Source: Lithospermum erythrorhizon (taxonomy: Eukaryota > Streptophyta > Magnoliopsida > Boraginales > Boraginaceae). Taken from it: a stretch of DNA of 64,000 bases. Location of the stretch: positions 806,001 to 870,000 of the forward strand of contig JADFUC010001995.1 of NCBI GenBank assembly GCA_019722365.1. Direction: 5' to 3'. Below the pieces are notes generated by a model that was given only the letters and a program-made list of their open reading frames with translations, had not been told where the DNA came from and did no database searches. The position numbers and the translations under genes were made by a program. This document shows, in pieces, positions 13,549 through 23,479 of this stretch. Within the stretch, counting starts at the first letter, position 1. Every line of letters begins with the position of its first letter.

Positions 13549-14936
13549 ATGTCACCACCACCACACTTCATCTCCTCCTCCTAATCCTCACCACAACCAC
13601 CATCTTTACCACTTCAGCTGCCACCATTCCAACTCCACCACCACCTCAACCCACTGAAAACTACACACCATATACCACAACACCACCACTAACTACCACC
13701 ACAACTCCCACCTTTCCAACTTCAACACCACCCATCACCACCACCACAACTTCCACCTTTCCAACTCCAACACCACCAATCACCACCACCACAACTCCCA
13801 CCTTTCCAACTGCAACACCACCACTAACAACCACAACTCCCAACTTTCCAACTCCAACTCCACCAACCACCACCATTCCAACTACAATACCACCATTCAC
13901 CACCACCACTACCATTCCAATACCACCAATCACCACCATTCCAACTCCAACACCACTAACCACAACTCCCACCATTCCAACACCACCAACCACCACCACC
14001 CAACCCAACACAACCTACCACACCCCAACCCTCATCTCCACCATCCTCAACACCCTAGGCTACAAAGACCTCTCAACAGCATCCCTCCAAGCCAACCTCA
14101 CCACCACCACCATCCCCACCACCATCTTCGCCCCCTCGGACACCTCCCTCCTCACATGCCCCACATGCTCCCTCCCTCTCCTCCTCCAAGAACACTCCCT
14201 CCCAGGCCTCTACCCTCTCCACTACCTCCAATCCCTATTCTTCGGCACAAAAATCGAAACTTTATCCCCAAATAAATGCCTCACAATAACCTCCACCACC
14301 ACCCCCTCCCCCCCAAAAAAGATCTTCATAAACGGCATTGAAATAACCAAACCAGAACTCTTCAACGATGGGTTCCTCATAATCCATGGTCTTCAAGGCT
14401 TTGTCTCTCATCTCTCCCCATTTTCTTGCAACATAGAAAAAATGACTTCTTTAGCATTCCCACCTCAGCATGCATCAACACTTGTACCTTCTCATGTACC
14501 ACGTTTAATGCTGAATGATGCCATGATAAAGCTTCGTATTTCAGGGTATAGTATTGTGGCATTAGCTTTAAGGGAAAAATATAGTGAGCTTAGTGAGTTA
14601 AATGGGTTAACTATTTTTGCATTAGATGATAATGCAATATTTGCTGGGAAAATTGGACATAAATATGTTGCTGATATAGGGTATCATATTGTGCCTAATG
14701 AGGTTTTAGGGGGGAAGGATTTGGTGGGGTTGAAGGCGTTTACGGTGTTGCCGACGACGAAAAGGGGGGAGAGTTTGGTGGTTACCACCGCTAGTGGTGG
14801 TGGTCCGATGGTGCCTATGAGGATTAACTATGTCAAGATTAAGAATTTTGATTTGGTGCATGATGATAGGGTTGTTGTGCATGGGCTCTCTATGCCTTTT
14901 CCTCATGTTGAGGACCAGAGGAAATCAGAATTGTAG
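13549..14936 (+). CDS. Fasciclin-like (FLA19/20/21-type) secreted protein, start frame broken
   Basis: Cell-surface protein with two FAS1 adhesion-type domains, about 460 residues, no intron. The frame open from 13482 to the stop at 14936 begins with a hydrophobic run (TLHLLLLILTTTT) that resembles a signal peptide. A Thr/Pro-rich stretch follows (about 13620-14000) of the kind that is O-glycosylated in arabinogalactan proteins. FAS1 domain 1 includes LISTILNTLGYKDLS and TTIFAPSDTSLL; domain 2 includes LNDAMIKLRISGYSIVALAL, GLTIFALDDNAIF and IGYHIVPNEVL. The two plausible start codons (13525 and 13549) are one base out of register with this frame and hit a stop after a few codons, so a one-base loss near 13551 is implied. 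The first in-frame Met is at 14442, inside the protein. A sequence error is as likely as true decay. Confidence 0.75.
13670..14005 (+). repeat. Coding Thr/Pro minisatellite in the fasciclin-like gene
   Basis: Imperfect repeats built from ACCACCACCACAACTCCCAC and TTTCCAACTCCAAC encode runs of TTTTTP, TFPT and PTPP. The plus strand here is almost free of G. The antisense open frame at 13661-14011 (Gly/Val-rich) is only its shadow. Confidence 0.8.
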
Positions 14937-15793
14937 AGTTTAGTGGTACAGTGTGTTAGATGAGATGTACGTTGTGCAGTTAGTGTTGTACGTGGAAGTA
15001 TAGAAAGTGTCGCATTTTGTAGTGCTGATATATTGATAGTAATATTGAGACTGAAAATGTATATCAGACTTATCAATTCTGAGATATTGGTACATTTTGT
15101 TGCATATTTGTATGTTTTTTTATGTGCCTTATGAGATAGTGTATTGATAGTACTTTAACAGTGTTATGAATATAAGAATTAGAGTTATTGGTTTTTAGTT
15201 TGAAAACTATAGATGTAAAATAGTTTCAAATTTAATATGGATGTAAAATATAATTACTTTGATGTAACTTAATTAGCATTTTAGATTATGAAATGGATGT
15301 GTGACAAGAATTGTAGTTATGCAACTATCGTCTAATGGATCGGATGACCACATTGAAGTATCGATTAATTCATTGCCCGATCAAAACTTCTCTATGCCAT
15401 TGCCCATTGTTTATCGTTTACCTATGCTAAGCCGAATGTGTTGTATGAAACTCGAAAAAAAACAAGTGCATGCTAATTGTTCTGTGATAATCTGTGTGTT
15501 ACTTGATGAGTTACTTAAAAGAAAATCATTAGTAAGTTGAGATGTGAAGATTATTAATCTGGTTGGTTCACAAAGTAGGCATGGTTCAACATGGCATTCA
15601 CTCAATTTCCACACTTCCTAAGCCAGTAAACCATGCCTACTTTGTGACCCTCTCATGCCCCCTCTTTAATATGCAACCTGCCTGCATGCAAAACAGTTAC
15701 CACATCTTCTTGAAATTCATGCAGCAATACCTCCCCTCTCCTCAATGTAAGCAACAAACCCCTTCACAGTTGATCATAAAGATTAAACCAACG
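14937..15793. other. Intergenic, fasciclin-like gene to phytocyanin
   Basis: This holds the 3' region of the fasciclin-like gene and the promoter of the phytocyanin. The only structured element seen is the inverted repeat at 15565-15649, listed separately. Short open frames at 15301-15614 overlap the hairpin and show no protein features. Confidence 0.5.
15565..15649 (+). repeat. Perfect 19-bp inverted repeat, miRNA-precursor-like hairpin
   Basis: TCACAAAGTAGGCATGGTT at 15568-15586 is the exact reverse complement of 15629-15647, with a 42-base loop. The stem can extend outward with GG/CC and inward with TGGC (15592-15595) against GCCA (15622-15625). The whole foldback is about 85 bases, in the size range of a plant miRNA precursor. 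It lies about 145 bases upstream of the phytocyanin start codon. Confidence 0.7.
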
Positions 15794-16742
15794 ATGAATC
15801 TAGTTAAAATGGAGGAACTTTTGTGCGTGTTCTTGATTTTAACTTCTCTTTTTGGTACCTCCATTTCCACTTTCTACATAGTTGGAGATTCCGCTGGTTG
15901 GACCACAACTAGTAACATTGATTACCAAATTTGGACTTCTACCAAGAACTTTGTCGTTGGTGACACTCTCTGTAAGTTGATTTTATTGCAAATTTCCCAC
16001 AAGTAGTGGTGTAACAGAGATCAGTTTTTATGTCTATCAGTATTCCCAGTAGGTCGGCTATCCTAGTACTACTTTCATCCAAGTACGTTTAATTTCGGTG
16101 TTCTGATGGGATCTGATGCATTAGTGTTGTTAGCACTTAGCATTAATGCACCGAATCCCATGAGAATTCCGAAATTAAGCATGCTTGACGGAAGTAGTAC
16201 TAGGATAGGTGACCCATGGGAAGTGTTGCACCCATTTTTTGAGTTCTTATTTGTGTTCTTTTAACTTTTAATAACAGTGAGATCTTGTGGTCTTTTAACT
16301 TTTAATAACAGTGAGATCTGTTTGCTGTATGTGTGCAGTGTTCCAATATGACAATCATTTACACAATGTGTTGGTAGTGCAACGTGAAGATTATCATTCA
16401 TGCAATATGTATGCTCCAATTGCAACTTATGCCTCTGGCAACGACTCCTTCACCATTGGAAACCATGGTCATTTCTTTTTCATATGCGGAGTTCCAGGAC
16501 ATTGCGAAGCTGGCCAGAGACTCGACATCAGAGTTCTCAGAGTTCCGCCTCAAACAAGTGCAACCCCGGAAATGGTTGTTCCAACTAGAGTATCACCTAC
16601 TTCTGCATCATCACTGGATGCTGCAGCGTCTTCAGGGTCTATTGCTCTGGCTTCTTATGCGGAGAGCAGTGCTGGAGCTTTTGCCTTTTGCAGGCTGCAA
16701 ATTGTGCTGTCCTTCATCTTTGTGTATTGTTTTCTTGGTTAA
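15794..16742 (+). CDS. Stellacyanin-like phytocyanin (blue copper protein), GPI-anchored
   Basis: Secreted or plasma-membrane copper protein of 193 residues from two exons, 15794-15971 and 16339-16742; the junction restores ..VGDTLLFQYDNHLHNV... After a signal peptide (LLCVFLILTSLFGTSIS) comes the plastocyanin-like domain starting FYIVGDSAGWTT. Copper ligands are visible: His in DNHLHNV, and the Cys, His and axial Gln in CGVPGHCEAGQRL. A Gln in place of Met marks the stellacyanin subfamily. A Ser/Ala/Pro-rich linker and a hydrophobic C-terminus (LQIVLSFIFVYCFLG) fit a GPI-anchor signal. The start at 15794 gives the signal peptide; a Met five codons later is an alternative. The intron contains the 5S-like inverted pair. 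Confidence 0.93.
16044..16233. repeat. Head-to-head pair of 5S rRNA-derived sequences
   Basis: Positions 16131-16233, plus strand, match plant 5S rRNA through most of its length: AGCACTTAGCATTAATGCAC, AATCCCATGAGAATTCCGAA, the A-box region AAATTAAGCATGCTTG, the C-box region AGTAGTACTAGGATAGGTGA and the end GTGTTGCACCC. Positions 16044-16136 match the same molecule on the minus strand (AGTAGTACTAGGATAGCCGA read in reverse). The two copies meet at their 5' ends and form a long imperfect hairpin inside the phytocyanin intron. 5S sequences occur in Cassandra TRIM LTRs and 5S-derived SINEs; either could be the source. Confidence 0.88.
16257..16319 (+). repeat. Two-copy 29-bp direct repeat at the phytocyanin intron 3' end
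   Basis: TCTTTTAACTTTTAATAACA followed by GTGAGATCT occurs identically at 16257-16285 and 16291-16319. It sits just before the real acceptor at 16338 and brings two spare AACAG acceptor-like sites. Confidence 0.85.
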
Positions 16743-17434
16743 GTTTCTTGAGAAAACACTCCGTGTTCTTTGATACTTGTATAACACTATTAGTGTTAGT
16801 TTCCAATTACAAAAGAATGGCTCATCTTTTATGATTTTGTTCCTTGTATAACACTACTAGTGTTGAAAAGATAGTTGAATTGCTGAAAAGACGAATGATA
16901 TATATAGAATAGAAATAATGGGTTTGATCCTTGTCCAATACAAAGTTAAGATAACATAATGACAGGAAAACAATGTGAAGTAACAGAAGGAAAAGACCAA
17001 TAGTCTCTTCTGAGTTCTGACTTTTTGATATAGGTTGATAACATTTACATCGACTTCTTTAAACATATCAGATAGTATTCCTTCATACCATTAGATGCAC
17101 AAAAGATGAAGAAATATATGTAAATGTATGCATATCTACTGTCTAAAGATTTGCAGTTCTATATGTGTAAGTCTAGGAGTCCTCATCTCCAAGCTCAATC
17201 TGACATCAACAATGGCTCAGAATGCAGCAACAATGGGGCAGGAAAAATTCCTTAGTTTTGGTTCTCAAGATATCTCTTAAATGCATGCCTCAATTCATCC
17301 GACATATCAAGTAGGAATGTGTGCTTCATCGGTAGGTATACCACTCTTTCTCAGCTCTGATTTCCACAGAAACAGATTCAGAAACAATCCAATGTGTTGA
17401 TAGAATGTGTATTATGTTAAACCATACATCATGG
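16743..17434. other. Intergenic between convergent phytocyanin and TBL genes
   Basis: Both flanking genes end here, so the stretch holds their 3' UTRs and terminators. ACACTA-TTAGTGTT / ACACTACTAGTGTT pieces recur at 16785-16800 and 16850-16864. No gene is seen. Confidence 0.5.
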
Positions 17435-20185
17435 CTATTCTAGAGGATGTGAAGGCAGGTGAGTGGCTTTTGGGCGAACGGTATCTCGTTTGACAAATAC
17501 AGCATATAATAGTTCATTCCAAACATCTGGAACACCAGGCAAGCACCAGTGGCTGCAGTCTTGTTTATGGAGAGGAGCCACTTCTTTGGGCCCCAAATAA
17601 TACATGGATGAGTGCCCATCTTTTCTTCTAGAAGTCATACCCGTAATGTTCAATAAATCCATTCTTGGTGAACTCGAATTCCTCGAATAGCTTGATAACA
17701 CATCAAACACTGTGTTTGATTGATATGATGATTCAGATGCTGTACCCAACTCAGGTAGCTTCTCTAAGTGACAGGTTCCACCTGTGTTCCAGTCTCCACC
17801 ACTGCAGATCAAATTAATTAGTAAGTTAATCAATTGCAAGGATATTCTGGATGCCATATTAGGTAAATGAAATCCCCATCTCTAGACCAATTTGAATAAA
17901 GACATGCAACTCCTCAAATCAATTCACGGTTGCATGCAAGAAGGTAAAAAGATCATTCATACCTTTTTTAGTCATCACTACGACAAGAAACAAGGTGGTA
18001 AAATGTAAATTATGACCTCTTCTTGGGGCCCTAGAACAATAGGCTGGAAAGAGCAGACCTTTCTAAGACCGAATACATTTATAAGACCTCTATTACCGAC
18101 TAAATGGTATGTGTACTCCTCCATTGGAAAAGAATGTCAGTTCCCCCTCATCAATGATAACAAATAATGTGGTCTTCTAAACAAAAGAATGGAAGTAGTT
18201 CAGGAGTACGTGATACAAACTCATTCCAATCATCCATATGTAGCATCAAAACTGAATCGAGAGAACAAGGTTCCTTTCGTTTGCTAGAAGCAACAATTTG
18301 ATTCCTAGATTCCAAATCAGTTTTAATCTACTGGTGGAAGCTTGGAGAACTATGTTGTCGATATAGCAGAACAGTGAATCCTGTGATATAAGGTGAAACT
18401 CTAACCAAATGATGGAATGTTCTCAAATGCAATTTTAGGGTTGTGGGATTAAAAAGAAGGGATAACCTGAAATGCACAGGAGCATAGCTGCGCAGAAAGA
18501 CGTGGGTCTTTGCCATGTTAACTTCACGACTCATCCAATCAAACAATGTAACAATAGACCTGCGGAATGCTCCCTCTACACTCATATTTGTCTTAATATT
18601 TGTTCCTTCTTGGAATAGGCAACCTCTGCAAGCCAAATGAATTAAGACTACAGATAAATCTAAAAGGTACATGTAGACTCAATATGGGACAACTGGAATA
18701 AAGCAGTAAGAATAAAGCTTACACATTGATGGTTTTCTCATTATTCCACCAGTGTCCGCTATTGAAAATTAAAAGATCTGCATCCTTCCACTTACTGGAG
18801 CTCCAATCCATTTGATCCAGCTTCAAGGTCATCCCAACTTCTTTAGGAGCTCCAGCAGGGGCTCGACTTTGAAGCACTAGGAATGGAGCTCTATAGTACT
18901 CAATCGTGCAGTTGAAGTCCTTAAACTTAAAAACTAATGAACCAGTGTGCTTTGAGATGGGGCTACCGTTGACTTCATATATTGATGAGGTATCATTAAC
19001 TGTAGATGAGAGCATACAGAGAAGAGATTCCCACTGATTTCTCCCAATGGAGTCCCCAACAAATACAAGCCGCTTGTTCCGCAGTCTTTCCAGCATATCT
19101 TTTGCATCGAATCTAATTTCAGATGGAGAACCCAAATGAGGGGTAATATATCAATTGGTAGTCACTAGTTAGTTCTCCATTAATGTTTCAAAAATCAGGT
19201 AGAATTTGGATTAAGATTCTGACTTTAAGAGTTGATTTTTTATCCAATAAATTCAAATCAGTGGGTTCAATACCACTCTAAGTCCTAAGAATGATTTATT
19301 TAAAATCCATCAAAATTCATACTTTCAAATCGAATCTCATTGCTCTAGCTAATGAACTTAAAATCCACATTCATTTTAGATGTCTAGTTGTCTACATAAG
19401 AAATACTCCGTATAAAAGAGGTGCTGGTTCAATGGAGGGAACTTGAAATCCTCAAACACAACCAAATATCTATTCATTGCCTACTCTATTAATTCAAATA
19501 ACTGAAAAAGGCCAAAGATCTTGGACAGCACAAAAGCTATATTATAAGAAACAAATGCTAAGAAATTATAGCAGTCTTGAATGGAGAAACATAAATTCAT
19601 TTTCCCATTTAAGCTCATTCTAACTAAGCAGAGGCTACATCAAAGATTCCAACTTCAGTTTACCTCTTAATACAACTTGAGCAGAAAAAAACATGGATTA
19701 AGTAAAGGATTTGGATTAAACCTGGGCAAATTACAATCTTTAGGCTGCCATCTCCATTTGGTATAGAAACTATCAGTCCTACCATTTTCAGTACACCTAA
19801 AGCCTTGATCCAAGAACTTGCATTGTTGTGATCTATAAAGAGGATAACTTTCATCCCAAATCCAATTTCCATCAAATATATCACAACTATCCCCACCTTC
19901 TTCAAGAAAGTTCACCTTTTTATCACTAGTTATAACTTCCTGAACTATAGTTGATGATAATGGTGATGGTAATGAACCATTAACATAACCAAAAAATCTA
20001 GAATGCAAAAATGTATTATTTCCATTATCAATAACTCCAAAATCCAAAAAGAATATATACAATACTATGCAAAAACTGAAAAAGAAGCAACATAAAATAG
20101 ATGGTGATAGCTCAATAAGCTTTAAGCATTTTAGTTTCTTGAAGCCATTAGGAGAAGCAGTTTCACTCTCCTTCATTTTAACCAA
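17435..20185 (-). CDS. Trichome birefringence-like protein (TBL; PMR5 N-terminal + PC-esterase)
   Basis: Golgi type II membrane protein of the family that O-acetylates cell-wall polysaccharides. It has 459 residues from four exons: 20185-19722, 19112-18723, 18625-18467 and 17801-17435; all junctions are GT-AG and the frame is exact. A membrane anchor ([18 protein letters not shown]) lies near residues 30-48. The TBL domain has [17 protein letters not shown] and [18 protein letters not shown]. The esterase GDS box is [16 protein letters not shown] in exon 2, and the DxxH box is [18 protein letters not shown] in exon 4, so the Ser-His-Asp set is kept. It resembles the TBL10/TBL11 group, but the substrate cannot be read from the sequence. 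Confidence 0.93.
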
Positions 20186-21050
20186 AAGTGGTCACTTGGG
20201 GGTTGTTAAAACCTTACAATATGAAAAGAAAAGAGGCCAAATCATTATAAAACTAGATTGGAAAAATACAAAAAAAGAACAAAAAATTGTAGTATAGAGG
20301 TATAATGTTCAGGAATGTTCAAATGTATAGAGAAGAGACAAACTGAGAAGATGATGAAGTGGGATAAATCAACATACATCGATGATTGTAAATAACTCTT
20401 AAGAATCTATTCAAGCGAGATAAAAATTGGATAGTATCTGATTTTATCGTGTAATAAGATTTAACAGAGAAAAATTGTTTTCGAAAAAAAGAATAATAGA
20501 TTGAATAATATGTAATCTTATTTTATAATAATATTTAATAATAAGATTGTTTTCGAATTGATTCGGAAATCTCTCAAGGAAAAAAGGCAAAACATTTAAA
20601 TTTCAAAAGGGTTGCTTTTGTACAAAAGACTAAAAGAGTACTATTTTTAACATATTTATCCTAATCTACCTTAAAGTTTTTTGAGTGCTGAATATGTTGC
20701 AGTTTGGTTTTGGAGCTTTACAGGTGAAAAGTACAAAATAGCTATGGGAGTTAGTTGTAGCCAGCAAAGACTCAAAAGAGTTGATAAATTTAAGAGTTGT
20801 GATGATTCATGATTTAGTGGTTTGTTAAAAAAAAAACAGGAAAAAAGATTGGTGAAAGGGAAATGGGGGGAAGAATCTGTGATTGAACGTGAAAACCAAC
20901 GTGTGGGTTAGTGGGGAGTTGAACATAACGAACAAACCATAGCTAGCTCATTGGCTCACTAGGCATTTCTTAATGCACTTTCATTAAATATTGAGTTCTA
21001 ATCATGTATTACACTTATTATATTTCATATATTATATAGAGTCTAAATAG
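20186..21050. promoter_or_regulatory. TBL upstream region
   Basis: The AT-rich sequence upstream of the leftward TBL gene presumably holds its promoter. Purine-rich runs are present, but no gene or clear element is seen. Confidence 0.4.
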
Positions 21051-21054
21051 AAAT

Positions 21055-21420
21055 CACAATCAGGCAAAGCCAAATAGAATAGAATCGAAAATAACCGAGT
21101 GGAGGAACCGATTGAAAGCAGAGCCAGATTTAGGTTGAAAAATCTAAGCAGAAAATATTTCGGTTCGGTTCGAGTTTCCCGAGAACCGATCAGTTCGGGG
21201 AAGCTGAGCAGAGCAGATTAATTATAGCAGAAATAAGCAAGAACCCGGGCGAAAATAACGGAAAAACCGAACGAACAAAAGCAGAAAATAACCGAAACCC
21301 AGAACAAGCGATCGGAACGATTTAATAAGAACCGACCGGAACAGACGTTCCGGTTCCATCTCAACCTTAACCGGCCGGGTCGGTTAGGTTCATCTTTCCA
21401 GCAGAATCAGGCAGGCCCAG
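21055..21420. repeat. CCGAA-rich dispersed repeat with AGCAGA interspersions
   Basis: The stretch is full of CGGTTCGGTTCGAG, GAACCGATCAGTTCGG, AAAAACCGAACGAAC and related words, the signature of a common plant dispersed repeat. Seven AGCAGA words occur at places where the repeat would be expected to read ACCGA. It is related to the element at 30636-31150. Confidence 0.55.
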
Positions 21421-21879
21421 GTGGGCTTTGGTATATAATACTACTCGGTATTATATATTTTAAACTTAGAAAATCAGTATGGACTTAAGCAATCACCTGC
21501 ATTTATTTGGTTTTCAAATTGACAACAAATTTGAAGAAGTATAGATTCTCTCACTCATACTCTGATTATTCTTTATTCATTTTCTGTAAGAATTATATAC
21601 TTATTCATGTTTTAGTATATGTTGATGATCTGATTTTTTCTAATAATAATTTCGATGCTTAATTCCGATTTAGCTTATAATTGAAAAAAAATTATATTGA
21701 AAAATTCTTTAATAAAGTGAAAATGAAAAATAAATTTGATCTATACAATAAACTATTTAATGGTGATATGGATTTGGTACATACAGACGTTAATAATGTA
21801 ACAAACTTTATAATAAAATCAAAATAGTTTATTGTAGAATTATGCGGCCAATATCATACTTAAAAAGAATATTTATTTT

Positions 21880-22065
21880 TAATTATCGTTTTAGTATAAT
21901 AAATATAATTTTTACTTTTTTAATGTAATTTTTGACTCTTTTTTCTCTTTAAATTCATAATCAATCAATAATATTATTTTAATTAATTATCATTCTACAT
22001 TTTCAATATAACTTTTTTTTTTATTAATTTATATGTAAATATCTAAAACTATAGGGAGTTATTAG
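21880..22065. mobile_element. Stowaway-family MITE remnant
   Basis: Contains CGTTTTAGTATAAT near the left end, the core AATTATCATTCTACATTTTC and a right end CTATAGGGAGTTATTAG that looks like a decayed CGGAGGGAGTA terminus. The core matches the complete element at 56523-56783. Confidence 0.45.
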
Positions 22066-22789
22066 TATTTGTGATTATTATCGTTACTAAACAATGCTCC
22101 ATTTAACATATCATAATTTTGTCGCTTTCCTATTTAATGAGTAGACAAGACTCGACACCGACCAACGTATTGAATAAACTAATAATGAAACACTAGGTGA
22201 TTAAGTTGGTGAAATAGTTGAATTTGATTTTAAAATTATGCGTTCGGTTTTTATCAATATTTTTTGGTCGATGCGTCACATGGGATTTCACTATCTGCTT
22301 AGCAGTCGTTGGCTGGCACATGGCGTGGCCGTCTCATCCATAATCTATCTATATCTATATAAAATAAGAGTTGTTTAAGAGTTTGTTCGCTTTTTTAAGT
22401 GATTGGGCAATTTAAAATATCATTAATAAAGGGGTATAATTATTATATTTTAATCAATTTTAATTAAAGCGAAATCTGCAAATATAAATTCTATAACATA
22501 AAATTCTACATATAAATAAAATTGTTTTTACTATAAGAATGATACAATATATAAATTTTATATGGTATGAAATTATATGTAATTTAACATAATACTTAAA
22601 GATAGCAGAGAACACACGTGATTTCATGGTCGCGCAATAAGATTTAGCACCAAATACATGCGTTGAAAAATATGGCAATATTTTTAAAATCATAAGAATA
22701 ATTATTTTAATAGTGCGTGAGAAGAAAAAGCAAAAACAATTGATCTTTAATAATTACAATGAAATTGTGACAAGCCCCGAAAGAAAATT
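22066..22789. other. AT-rich intergenic sequence
   Basis: No gene seen. A stretch at 22343-22374 (CTATCTATATCTATATAAAA then TAAGAG) resembles the 5' end of non-autonomous plant Helitrons; no matching CTRR terminus was found. Confidence 0.35.
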
Positions 22790-23300
22790 GAAGGATTTTT
22801 TAAAAGAATACGTCATATTTAGTATTTATAAATTTTGAATTTTGGTGATTAAGTTTTAAATAACTTTAACTATTGAAAAAAGAAAATTTATGAACATTTT
22901 AGAGATGGAGGTAGTATGGAGTCTTCATAATTTTTTTAATTTTGTCAGTTAAGGTTTTACGTAATTTTGGTGACAATGAACAGAAAATTGAAGCGTAACT
23001 TGAGATGAATGTGAAATTTAGTGCGGATTTTAGAGATGGATGTGAAATTTAGTATTTATAAATTTTAAATTTTGGTAGTTGACTTTTAAATAATTTAAAA
23101 AAATCAGTGTCTGGTACTATGATATTTTCATAAGTTTTTAAGTTTTGTTGGTTGAGCTTTAAAAAAATTGAACGTTCTTTTAAAGATGGTTTGATATTTG
23201 CATATCTTAGAATACAGAATTTAATGTCACTCTAAAAATTCAAAACTTGAGAATTTTTTAGAGATGGAGGGTGTATAATATATTTAAAAAATTAAACAAG
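22790..23300. repeat. Degenerate tandem array, units of about 100-130 bp
   Basis: The phrase TTTTAGAGATGGA recurs near 22897, 23029 and 23254, and variants of AAATTTTGAATTTTGGTGAT followed by TTAAGTTTTAAATAA recur near 22830, 22930, 23060 and 23130. The copies are strongly diverged. No coding potential. Confidence 0.55.
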
Positions 23301-23479
23301 AATATAAACATATTATTATCACTATAAAATATGTGGTTCTCTCCAAACTCAAAATAATTTGGTGAAATTTTTTGTCAACCCTTCTATTTTATCCACGTGA
23401 TCACTGAAAAATCGGATTTCATATGTGAAAGAGTATTAAAGAATTTTATAAATTTGTATCAACATTAAACATGTATAAT

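Noticed and set aside
13661..14011. Gly/Val-rich open frame on the minus strand
   Set aside because: It is the antisense shadow of the Thr/Pro-rich coding repeat of the fasciclin-like gene.
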